Under the pieces are notes generated by a model. The model searched no databases and was not told where the DNA came from. It saw only the letters and a list, made by a program, of their open reading frames with translations. From Armatimonadota bacterium (GTDB taxonomy: Bacteria; Armatimonadota; Chthonomonadetes; Chthonomonadales; Chthonomonadaceae): a stretch of 64,000 nt of DNA. The stretch is from the NCBI GenBank assembly GCA_028871815.1, contig JAGWMJ010000007.1, positions 1 to 64,000 on the forward strand. Reading direction: 5' to 3'. Of this stretch, positions 43,214-51,148 are shown one piece after another. Every line of letters starts with the position of its first letter. Position 1 is the stretch's first letter. The position numbers and the translations under genes were made by a program.

Positions 43214-44071
43214 CTACCAGTCGCCGCCCAGAACGGCGGTCGACTGAAAGCGCCGGTCCGATGAAAGGGCTGCCTGCAGCAAAGCGATGGCGTGGATGAA
43301 AGCTGCCGGGTTCCTGGCGGCAAGGGTCTCCGGACTCCGCCAGCCGAGTACGAGCGGCATATCGCTGTGGTCCCACACGGTTTCTGTCCATGCGTCCCAT
43401 ACCCCGGTCCAGACCTCCCGGGCAAGACGCTCATCGGTTTCGGCCGCGGCGTATCCAGATGGCCAGGCGCGCATCGAGGCCACCTTGAAGGCAGCTGTCG
43501 TCTCAATGGAAGCGCCGTCAAGCTCCAGCCAGCGTGCGGTGCCTCCCATCGCGGTGCGGAGCTCGTCGTACACGACCGTTTCGCAGCAGACCAGGCGCAA
43601 ATGACTCGGCTCATTCAACCTCTTAAGCAGAGAATCAGCCGGGCAGCCGGTGGAATCCCGCTCGGTCCGGCGCGTCGCTTTAACCGGCATCGGATCGCCT
43701 TTGGCCGACTGTGCGGCCACGTCGAACCATGTCTCCGCCAGACCAAGCGACGCGATGGCGTAGGCCGCAGTCCTCGGCGAATTCGTGATCAGGCGCCAAC
43801 ATCCACGCCAACGACACTGTGCGTGGGCAATGTTCTCGACGCCCGCCCACGCGGCGAACCAGAACGCGAATTCGCGCCAGGCGTCCAACTCCGTGTCACT
43901 CGCAAGAGCGCCAGTGAGTATTTCACGCGGAATCCCAAATGTCGTTGAAACCGCGATGAAGAATTCGTGGCGGGATATGACGCTGCCGGTCAGCAGTTCG
44001 CGGTCGTATGTCCCGGCGGGAGGATTGCTCGGGCAACAAGACTTCTCGCGGTCGGACGAGTAAACGGTCAA
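43214..44071 (-). CDS. Barstar-like immunity candidate (paralogue 1)
   Basis: The 285-residue product starts at a TTG (44071) with GAGGAGG five bases upstream; the open frame also reaches a GTG at 44113 that overlaps the stop of the HINT remnant. Its C terminus reads 'TARWLELDGASIETTAAF', then 'MPLVLGWRSPETLAARNPAAF' and 'HAIALLQAALSS', resembling barstar's IdG, PLVLeW and terminal-helix pattern. The N-terminal region shares 'VISRHEF' and 'NSPRTAA' with the paralogue downstream. It is cysteine-rich near the start (SCCPSN). The probable role is neutralising a nuclease toxin tip, by analogy and context. Confidence 0.55.
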   Translation of the reverse strand: MTVYSSDREKSCCPSNPPAGTYDRELLTGSVISRHEFFIAVSTTFGIPREILTGALASDTELDAWREFAFWFAAWAGVENIAHAQCRWRGCWRLITNSPRTAAYAIASLGLAETWFDVAAQSAKGDPMPVKATRRTERDSTGCPADSLLKRLNEPSHLRLVCCETVVYDELRTAMGGTARWLELDGASIETTAAFKVASMRAWPSGYAAAETDERLAREVWTGVWDAWTETVWDHSDMPLVLGWRSPETLAARNPAAFIHAIALLQAALSSDRRFQSTAVLGGDW

Positions 44072-44109
44072 GATTCCCTCCTCACAGCAGTTGAAGGCGG
44101 CGCCAGCCC

Positions 44110-44325
44110 TCACGGCACATACGGCGGCAGCCGGTAGAAGGTCGCATAACGAACCTCAACCCCACCGCCGACTTGCCCGCCGAAATAGTCGTGGACGCCA
44201 TCGACGATAAGGTTGTAGACGGTATACCCGCCAGGGCGGTGGTAATCGTCAATGCGGCTGACAACCCGGAACCGGAACCGCCAGCTGCGGCAATTACGAT
44301 CCGGACGGAGACTTCCAGCCGCCGT
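44110..44325 (-). pseudogene. HINT-domain C-terminal remnant (polymorphic toxin type), copy 1
   Basis: An open stretch with no start codon of its own reads 'VVSRIDDYHRPGGYTVYNL', 'VDGVHDYFGGQ' and 'VEVRY', closely matching copy 2. The terminal VHN is changed to VRY and the frame ends 11 residues later. Loss of the terminal His-Asn should abolish HINT cleavage. It ends in a GTGA overlap with the immunity-like frame. The bases upstream contain stops, so this is a fragment. Confidence 0.6.
44151..44266. repeat. 116-bp direct repeat, copy B
   Basis: This is the partner of 42166-42281, roughly 91% identical by eye and in the same orientation. Differences include the change that destroys the VHN motif on the minus-strand reading. 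Confidence 0.85.
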
Positions 44326-44565
44326 TCATCATCCGAACGCAGACTTACCGGGTTGGCTAATAGAAGATGAGAGGGCTGCGCTTCGACTCCGTAAGCGTCA
44401 CTCTTTCTTCCATGGCAGCGGGTTGCGAAGCCCCACGCCGCTCTCGAAGAGGACGCGGATCGCATTACAGGGATCGAGCGCGGCCGCCGACGATTGCGGG
44501 CGGCAGGCCTATCGCGCGGCACAGGTATACTTCCCGGTTGAGCGCCGCCGATCGTTGCTGCACGT
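44326..44565. other. Decayed or non-coding stretch upstream of HINT remnant
   Basis: Short minus-strand frames occur, for instance one ending 'CNAIRVLFESGVGLRNPLPWKKE' before a stop near 44395, but none has a start or a recognisable domain. It may be residue of the toxin gene body, and it also contains the upstream region of gtrA. Confidence 0.35.
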
Positions 44566-45045
44566 ATGATTGAAACCAAGACCTCAGAATCCGATGTGAC
44601 CGTGCACAGGCGGCGCTCCGCGGGCCACCGGCGCAGCATGGTGCACCAGTTTCTGAAATTCTGCGTCGTCGGCGCCTTCAGCACCGTCATCGATTTTGGC
44701 GTTTTCTACCTGCTGGCGCAGTGGGTAGGGCTTTACTGGGTTATTGCCCAGGTCATTAGCTTCAGCCTGGCGGTTACCAACGGCTTTATATGGAACAGCG
44801 TCTGGACATTCAACGGGATCGGCAGCGCGCCGCGGCACCGTCAGTACCTGAGGTTCGTGGCGGTCAACGCCGTCGGACTGGCGCTCAACCTGGCCCTGAT
44901 CAAGGCGGGCGTCGCGGTGCTCACCGGCAGCTGGCATCAAAACGGCAACCCTCCGCGTGTGCCTCTGCTCACTGCCAAGGCGGTAGCCGTCATCGTTGTT
45001 TCGGTTTGGAACTTCGCCGGCAGCCGCAAGTGGACATTCCGGTAG
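44566..45045 (+). CDS. GtrA family membrane protein
   Basis: The 159-residue protein has four hydrophobic helices and the GtrA pattern 'QFLKFCVVGAFSTVIDFGVFYLLA', 'ISFSLAVTNGFIWNSVWTF', 'RQYLRFVAVNAVGLALNLAL' and a terminal 'VVSVWNFAGSRKWTFR'. GtrA proteins flip or hand over polyprenyl-linked sugars for surface glycan decoration. No glycosyltransferase partner lies next to it. The first 20 residues are polar and cytoplasmic. Confidence 0.88.
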   Translation: MIETKTSESDVTVHRRRSAGHRRSMVHQFLKFCVVGAFSTVIDFGVFYLLAQWVGLYWVIAQVISFSLAVTNGFIWNSVWTFNGIGSAPRHRQYLRFVAVNAVGLALNLALIKAGVAVLTGSWHQNGNPPRVPLLTAKAVAVIVVSVWNFAGSRKWTFR

Positions 45046-45251
45046 AAACGTAGATCGCGCAACAGCTGGTCGGAGAGCTTGCGCCTCATCGGCCGGCTGA
45101 CAGTAACCGGCAGCGACGGATCCTCCGCCCACAGGCGCCACAGACCGCATTGATCTCATCGGGCAGAGGTACAGGTTGCTGCAGCACCGCCGCGTACCCA
45201 GAATGGCGGCAGTGAGGCCCGCGTATTACGCTGGCGGAGCGGTCACCGCGC

Positions 45252-46187
45252 CTACTTGCCCGTTACGGCTTGATAATCCACGGGCCGCAGGTAGTACTCG
45301 TTGATGGCAGTTGAAGAGAGCATTGCCGTTGTTGGCAGGTGGCGTTTCCAGTGCGTGGAGTCGAGCCGCCGTTTCACCAGCGCGACATCCGCCTCCGCGA
45401 AGCCCATCTCAACCAGCCGTTCTGCCGTGTATCCGCGGACCAGAAACGTGAGTACCCGGTCCGCTCGCGGGTACGAGATGCCAAAGTCGCCTTCATCCGT
45501 TTGGCCGGCAACCAGGTCGGCCGTGGCCGGCTTGTTTACAATCTCCGGCGGTACGCCCACGTGCCGGGCCAGCTGCCAGACCTGCGTTTTGAACAGATCA
45601 CCGATTGGGTTCACCGGCGGCGAGTCGTCGGCATGCCAGGTGAAGTAGCCAAACAACCGCTCCGTCTTGTTGCCGGTTCCAACAGGAAGTGTGCCCAACC
45701 TCTGGCTCTGATCAAAGAGCACAATCATCCGCATGCGCGCCATTACGTTTCCCCGCCGGCGCGCGTCAGCATCCGGGCAGTGCGCCAGATATCCGTCCAC
45801 TGCGTCCGTGATCTCCAGCGTCATCAAGTTGACACCGGTGGCGGCCGCCACCAGGGCGGCATGTTCCAGGCTTTCTGCCGAGCTCGACCGGTACGGCATT
45901 CGGATCGCGGTGACGTTCCGCGGGCCGAGCGCCATCGCCAGCAAGAAGGTGACGAGAGCGGAGTCGACACCGCCGGAGAGGCCAACGACGGCGGTGGTCA
46001 TGCCCCGCCGCCTCACGATCTCATCGGAGAGAAAGGCGGTGAGCCAGCGGGTTACTAACGGGGCGTTCAATTGCAACGGAGCATCCGAAGTGGGATCGAA
46101 TGGAACTGCACGGTAGATGGGCAGTTCTGGGCCTATCGGATGCAGGCGTTCCAGGGATGAACCGGCAGTTGTGGCGGAACGGATCAT
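45252..46187 (-). CDS. nadE: NAD+ synthetase (synthetase domain only)
   Basis: The 311-residue protein has the N-type PPi-synthetase loop 'VGLSGGVDSALVTFLL', 'PVGTGNKTERLFGYFTWHAD', 'PIGDLFKTQVWQLARHVG' and 'DLVAGQTDEGDFGISY'. It adenylates nicotinic acid adenine dinucleotide and amidates it. The glutaminase domain usually fused in bacteria is absent, but a nitrilase-fold gene lies six bases upstream, so the pair probably forms a split glutamine-dependent enzyme. Confidence 0.93.
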   Translation of the reverse strand: MIRSATTAGSSLERLHPIGPELPIYRAVPFDPTSDAPLQLNAPLVTRWLTAFLSDEIVRRRGMTTAVVGLSGGVDSALVTFLLAMALGPRNVTAIRMPYRSSSAESLEHAALVAAATGVNLMTLEITDAVDGYLAHCPDADARRRGNVMARMRMIVLFDQSQRLGTLPVGTGNKTERLFGYFTWHADDSPPVNPIGDLFKTQVWQLARHVGVPPEIVNKPATADLVAGQTDEGDFGISYPRADRVLTFLVRGYTAERLVEMGFAEADVALVKRRLDSTHWKRHLPTTAMLSSTAINEYYLRPVDYQAVTGK

Positions 46188-46193
46188 CAGCCC

Positions 46194-47111
46194 CTAACCG
46201 CTTTCAGGCAGGCCGCATCGTGCGGCGGCCGTCAATTCGGCGGTCAGGTCGCCGATGGCCTCGCGCAGATCCGGCAGCAGAGGTGAGGCAGCGCGGGCGA
46301 TGGCGACGTCATCGAAGTTGATCGACGCACGGATGATGCACTCCTCATCCAGCGGCCCGACAACCACGGTCTTGCCCCACGGATCGATGATCTGCGAACT
46401 GCCACCGAACCCTTTGCCGCCTTCGAAGCCAACGAGGCCGCAATGGACTACCCAGATTCCGTGCTCCATGGCGATGCCGGGAAGGATCGTGTTGGTCCAG
46501 CGCGAAACGCTTCCGATGCCGTCGCCGGAAAAGTCACGCGCCGGTGAGGCGCTTATGACGTAGAGCGCTTCGGCGCCCTTCAACGCAATGACTGCCGGGG
46601 TGACCGAATGCCAAACATCCTCACAAATAAGCACGGCCGCCGGGCCAAATCGCGTTGAAAACGCGTCGAGTTGATGCCCGCGCGCCACAAATCGCTTCTC
46701 GTCGAACACACCGTACGTAGGCAGGAAGAACTTGCGGTGAAGATGGTTGACGCGTGCAGATGTTGGGTCGGCAGCGAGAGTCGCTGAGATCGCGCTGTTG
46801 TAGTAGATGCCCGCGTCGACTTCATAGAAGCCGATCACCACATCCAGCATTGCATCCGGCCGCACCACGCTGCTCTGGTAGGCACTCTGGAGATCGCGAA
46901 AAACCTCTGCGGCCGTCCGCGCCACGTCGCGCACACCGCCCTCCAGAAAGTAACCGGTCAACGCAGTTTCCGGAAGAACCAGCACGTCGGGCGGCGGTGC
47001 GTCGCCCTCCAACTGCGTAAACAGTTCGCCGATCCGCGCCAGGTTGGCGACATAGTCGCCCTTTCGCGGCTTGATCTGGGCCGCAGCCACGTTTGCCGTT
47101 ACAGAAACCAT
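46194..47111 (-). CDS. Carbon-nitrogen hydrolase (nitrilase fold), probable NadE glutaminase partner
   Basis: The 305-residue protein has the Glu-Lys-Cys triad of the nitrilase family: E in 'VLPETALTGYF', K in 'HLHRKFFLPTYGVFDEKR' and C in 'AVLICEDVWHS'. The 'YGVFDEKR' and 'ICEDVWH' motifs are those of the glutaminase domain of long NadE proteins, not of generic amidases. It would supply ammonia to the adjacent synthetase. Length and spacing (six bases before nadE) support a two-subunit enzyme. Confidence 0.88.
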   Translation of the reverse strand: MVSVTANVAAAQIKPRKGDYVANLARIGELFTQLEGDAPPPDVLVLPETALTGYFLEGGVRDVARTAAEVFRDLQSAYQSSVVRPDAMLDVVIGFYEVDAGIYYNSAISATLAADPTSARVNHLHRKFFLPTYGVFDEKRFVARGHQLDAFSTRFGPAAVLICEDVWHSVTPAVIALKGAEALYVISASPARDFSGDGIGSVSRWTNTILPGIAMEHGIWVVHCGLVGFEGGKGFGGSSQIIDPWGKTVVVGPLDEECIIRASINFDDVAIARAASPLLPDLREAIGDLTAELTAAARCGLPESG

Positions 47112-47207
47112 GTAGAGCTTAGTTTACCTTGGCAGCACAGGCATCCTCAGGCCCATCACAGCAGGTGGGCACGCCGGCGCTGGTAGGCGCGCCAACCGGC
47201 AGGGTGC

Positions 47208-48872
47208 TCACGATTCTGCCGCTTCCTGCACGCGCAGAATCTGGTTGGCCTTTACTCCAGCCAGCTTCTGGCGGACGCCACTCGGCCAGATAATGGCGAT
47301 ATCGGCGGTTGTTTCGCGACCCAAACCGCAATGGACGCGTGGATCGGATGCCGACATGTACGAACCGCCGGTGGTGGCATTGCGAAGAAATCGGCCGGAT
47401 TTGGTTGTAAAGGTTACCAGAGCTCCCTGCCCATCACGGTTGCTGCGCCTGCCCTCCAGGTGAAGCAGCAGCCAGTTTCCCGCGGTGGGCAGATCGTTAT
47501 GAAGCAGCAGGGGCGCACCCTCGCTGTCTACAATCAGCAAATCGAGACGACCGTCGTTGTCGTAGTCACCAACCGCCAGTCCGCGGCCAACAATCGGCCG
47601 CTCTAGACCATCGCCGGATTGGTCCCTGACCTCGCGAAAGGCTGTACCGCCCTCGTTATGGAACAGTTGCGACCTCTGCCGGTAGGTGGTAGATGGATCA
47701 ATTTCTGCGATATTGTCGGAGATATGGCCGCTGCAGATAACCATATCCAGCCAACCGTCGTTATCGTAATCAAACAGTTTGCAGCCAAACGATACCCAGG
47801 GCGCCGTCGCGGCGGCGATGCCGAGCGGCGCCGAACGATCGGTAAACACGCCGTCGCCATCGTTGTGGTACAGGTTCTTGGGTTCATGCTGAAACGTGGT
47901 GACGAGAAGGTCCAGCCGACCATCGTTATCGTAATCGCCCCAGTCGATTCCCATACCGGCATGAACCTGACCCAGCGTATCGTAAGCGGTGCCGGAAGCC
48001 GCGCCGTCATTCCGAAACGCACCGCCGATGTTCCTCAGCAGGTCGCCTGGCATTTCATCGTTGGCGATTGCAAGGCTCTGACGGCCGGCGCCGCTATAAT
48101 CTGCCGCCGCAATTCCCAGCGCCTTGCCGCTCACCGCCATCGCCCCCCAAGCGGCCGTGGCATCGGCGAACCGACCGCCGCCACGGTTGATGTAGAGCCT
48201 GCCCTTTTCGGGTTGGTAGTACCGCGGACCACACGCCGTCATGGAACCCTGCTGGCGGCATAATTGCGGCATCGTATTCGGACCAAACCTGCAGTAGTTG
48301 CCGACGTAGAGGTCCAGGCTGCCGTTACCGGTAACGTCGACAAAGATTGCGCTGGATCCCCATGGCTGCGGTGGAATCCCGGCGGCGCGGCTGACGTCGG
48401 CGAAGCGCTTTCCGCCCTCGTTATGGAGCAGTACGCCATCGCGATATCCGGTCAGGTAGATGTCCGGGTAGCCGTCGTTATCGTAATCGCCAACTGCGCA
48501 GCCCAGGAACCGGCCGCGGAGCGCGGCGATACCCGTCTCGTGGGAGACGTCGGCAAACCGCCCGCCTCCAAGATTGCGGTAGAGTGCCGGCTCCGGACCA
48601 ACGAGCAGAATATCGAGCAGCCCATCTCCATCAAAGTCGAGAAACGCACAGCCATTGCCGATGGTCTCGAGAATGGTCAACGGCCGTGGCCCGGTAACCT
48701 GCCAGCGATAGTCGATGCCTGCCCTTGCGGTAACGTCGTGGAAAACCGCGTCCGTGGCCGCGGCGCTCCCGGTATTGCGGGCTTTAGTGCGAGCGCACCC
48801 GGCCACCGCGGCCGCGCCGGCGGCCAGTATACTGCGGCGGGTGATGCGACGATCGGTATGTGAAGCCTTCAC
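47208..48872 (-). CDS. FG-GAP/VCBS repeat protein with ASPIC/UnbV domain, lipoprotein
   Basis: The 554-residue protein begins with a twin-arginine, lipoprotein-like signal ('RRSILAAGAAAVAGC'). Repeats of the form 'FLDFDGDGLLDILL', 'VGDYDNDGYPDIYLTG', 'WGDYDNDGRLDLLV' and 'LFDYDNDGWLDMVIC' follow; these calcium-binding FG-GAP blades build a beta-propeller. The C terminus ('IIWPSGVRQKLAGVKANQILRVQE') is an ASPIC/UnbV domain. Such proteins are abundant in Armatimonadota, Acidobacteriota and Planctomycetota, but their function is poorly defined. It lies three bases after the propeller-hydrolase gene. Confidence 0.88.
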   Translation of the reverse strand: MKASHTDRRITRRSILAAGAAAVAGCARTKARNTGSAAATDAVFHDVTARAGIDYRWQVTGPRPLTILETIGNGCAFLDFDGDGLLDILLVGPEPALYRNLGGGRFADVSHETGIAALRGRFLGCAVGDYDNDGYPDIYLTGYRDGVLLHNEGGKRFADVSRAAGIPPQPWGSSAIFVDVTGNGSLDLYVGNYCRFGPNTMPQLCRQQGSMTACGPRYYQPEKGRLYINRGGGRFADATAAWGAMAVSGKALGIAAADYSGAGRQSLAIANDEMPGDLLRNIGGAFRNDGAASGTAYDTLGQVHAGMGIDWGDYDNDGRLDLLVTTFQHEPKNLYHNDGDGVFTDRSAPLGIAAATAPWVSFGCKLFDYDNDGWLDMVICSGHISDNIAEIDPSTTYRQRSQLFHNEGGTAFREVRDQSGDGLERPIVGRGLAVGDYDNDGRLDLLIVDSEGAPLLLHNDLPTAGNWLLLHLEGRRSNRDGQGALVTFTTKSGRFLRNATTGGSYMSASDPRVHCGLGRETTADIAIIWPSGVRQKLAGVKANQILRVQEAAES

Positions 48873-48875
48873 GCT

Positions 48876-51125
48876 TTACCCACGGGTCGCGCCCGCGGCA
48901 GGCGCCGTGATGAATCCATAGTAGCGGCCCATCCAGTATGCAAGGAGCCAACCGGTTGGCGCTTCCTCGCGCAAGCCATTCTTGCCGCCAATCGCCTGAG
49001 TGGGGTCGCCGTCCCACATGGTGATCGCGATTTCGCTGCGCGGCAGCACCTGGCTGGTAGCGCCTTCATCCACGCCGCCGCGCCTGTCTTCGGTAAGGTC
49101 GTCGCGGCGCCGATTGTCTACCGTCCACTCCACCCAGCTTAGCGGCCAATCCCGGAGTACGGCGGAGGCGCCCGTCAGCGGAACACGGCTGCCGGACCAG
49201 CGATTGTAAACAAAATCGTACAGTGGCACGCCTACCGAGACGCATGATTTGTGCCAGGTAACCATGCTTTTACGATAGTTTGCGAGCAGCGCGGGGTTGT
49301 GCGTGTTACCGAGTAGTAATGGGTAGACGAGCGACAACAGCTCATCCTCAATATGGGTGGCCTCTGCGGGCGTATCGTAATTGGTAAGCAGTGTGTTCCG
49401 GGCGTACCCATAGCGTTCGAGCAGGCTGTTGGCTGCGGTCCGGTACCTGGGCTCGCCGGTCATCATCTTCGCCGCAGCCAGATAGGCAAGCATCTCCACC
49501 GAGTTGCCCGGACGCTCTTCGTACCAGTTCGGGTCGTCGTTGAGGTGCGCCGGATCCCAAACGCCCCACCGCGTCGGCTTGCCGTCTACATCCACCAGGT
49601 CGTATCCGTGGTCCAGGATGCCGCCAACCAGGCGGTCAACCTCCGCGCGTACTCGACGACGATCCGCAGGAGTGGCGGCCAGCTGATAGAACGAGGCATA
49701 GCCAAACATGTGGCCGTCCACCTCATCACTGCTGGTGTCGCGCTTCCACCACCACGCTCCATCGGCGCTCAACATCCAGTGGTTCGGAACGTATTTGGCT
49801 CGAGGTTCGCCGATGCGATCGATGGTCACCTGCTCCGTGGTCTCGGTGTGGTTCCGGTCGTTCTCCGGCTGGCGACTGCTCGGCACCATGCTGCGCGCGA
49901 TGAACCACTTCGTGCCGGTTATCCGCTGCAACTGCTCCAGCGCCAGGAACGCCTCACGGGCGTTACTCCGTGCGGCAGGATTGTGCGTAACCGCGTACCG
50001 GAACGATTCTGCCGCGCAGTACATGCCGGTGTGCTGGCCGTCGTTATCGTCGTCCTCAACATGAAATGTGGCAAGATCGCCGGGCTTTGCCAGCGGCGAC
50101 GGGCCAACGAGGCCGGGCGGGCGGATATGCCGTGCCCGCAGTATCCGTTCGTACAGCCGGGCCTTGTCGTAGAGGGTCATCCACTGCCGGCGGATCACCC
50201 CCACGCCCTCGGCTGTGCCGACCCAGATTGAGCCGTCGGATGCAGCCGCTACCGACCGCGCGTCGTCGCTCGGCACCCACCGCAGGCTGTGCCGCACAGC
50301 CCACCGGTGTGCGCCGTGGTGGAGCACGCCCAGCGACGAAGCTGCCCACAGCCGACCAGCAACACCGAAACAGATCGACCGTATGCTGCGGTTCGGCATT
50401 CCATTCCGGATGCTCCAGCTATCAACGCGCCGGCCGCTGCGGTACACGTCGATTCCGCCGGTTGTTCCCACATAGAGGAGGCCATTGTGGAGCGCAATTG
50501 AAAGGATGTTGCTGCTGCCCAGCAGATTGGGATGCGAAAACCGGATGCCCGCACGATCCGGGTGGCGCCAGTTGTGCAGGTAGAGGCCGCTGATGGTTCC
50601 CAGCCACAGCTTTCCGTCGGGCTCGGGCTGAATGGCAGTGGCGCCGGTAGGATATCGCTGCGGAAACCTAAGCCAGGTGCGCCCGGTCGACATCCAGATC
50701 CCGTCGGGGCCCGCTGCGAAGATTCGCTCGTCGGGGCCGGAGTGCATGGATCCCAGCGCGGAGATCGGCACACCGCTGATGCCGGCCGGCCGCGTGTCAC
50801 GAAGCGTTACCCTGTAGAGGCCCTTGTACGAGCCGGCGAATACGCCGCCACCCGGTGCGCGTTCCACGGCGAAGCACGCGCCCAGCGCGGCCGCACCTGG
50901 AGGGCTCTGCCAGGCGCCATCTGTCAGGTAGAACACGCCCGCACCGGTTGCGACCCAAACGCGATTATGCCGGTCGATCACCACCGATCGCACATCGTTT
51001 TGCGCGCTGGTCGGCAGCGGATAGAAGCGTGAGTACTCCTGTCGAAACGGACGATCCGTTATTCGTGGGATGGCTGGAGCCGCCAACGGTGGCTTCGCTA
51101 CGACGGTGAGCAGGGCGAGTAGCAT
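48876..51125 (-). CDS. Secreted beta-propeller plus alpha/alpha-barrel-like protein
   Basis: The 749-residue protein has a signal peptide. An N-terminal propeller of two-component-regulator type follows (about 25-320, with repeats such as 'DVRSVVIDRHNRVWVATGAGVFYL', 'GLLYVGTTGGIDVYRSG' and 'DGSIWVGTAEGVGVI'). The C-terminal 400 residues are helix-rich, with 'DDNDGQHTGMYCAAESFRYAVT', 'WGVWDPAHLNDDPNWYEERPGNSVEMLAYLA' and 'ANSLLERYGYARNTLL', resembling six-hairpin glycosidases. There is no kinase or membrane segment after the propeller. Catalytic residues are not identified. It may bind and process a glycan outside the cell. Confidence 0.7.
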   Translation of the reverse strand: MLLALLTVVAKPPLAAPAIPRITDRPFRQEYSRFYPLPTSAQNDVRSVVIDRHNRVWVATGAGVFYLTDGAWQSPPGAAALGACFAVERAPGGGVFAGSYKGLYRVTLRDTRPAGISGVPISALGSMHSGPDERIFAAGPDGIWMSTGRTWLRFPQRYPTGATAIQPEPDGKLWLGTISGLYLHNWRHPDRAGIRFSHPNLLGSSNILSIALHNGLLYVGTTGGIDVYRSGRRVDSWSIRNGMPNRSIRSICFGVAGRLWAASSLGVLHHGAHRWAVRHSLRWVPSDDARSVAAASDGSIWVGTAEGVGVIRRQWMTLYDKARLYERILRARHIRPPGLVGPSPLAKPGDLATFHVEDDDNDGQHTGMYCAAESFRYAVTHNPAARSNAREAFLALEQLQRITGTKWFIARSMVPSSRQPENDRNHTETTEQVTIDRIGEPRAKYVPNHWMLSADGAWWWKRDTSSDEVDGHMFGYASFYQLAATPADRRRVRAEVDRLVGGILDHGYDLVDVDGKPTRWGVWDPAHLNDDPNWYEERPGNSVEMLAYLAAAKMMTGEPRYRTAANSLLERYGYARNTLLTNYDTPAEATHIEDELLSLVYPLLLGNTHNPALLANYRKSMVTWHKSCVSVGVPLYDFVYNRWSGSRVPLTGASAVLRDWPLSWVEWTVDNRRRDDLTEDRRGGVDEGATSQVLPRSEIAITMWDGDPTQAIGGKNGLREEAPTGWLLAYWMGRYYGFITAPAAGATRG

Positions 51126-51148
51126 GGTGCAGCCGCGGAAGGTACGCT

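Noticed and set aside
44082-44690. 202-codon minus-strand frame over the HINT remnant and the gtrA start
   Set aside because: The HINT motif is read in a different frame, and this frame is Arg/Ser-rich and overlaps the gtrA start on the other strand. Treated as a shadow.
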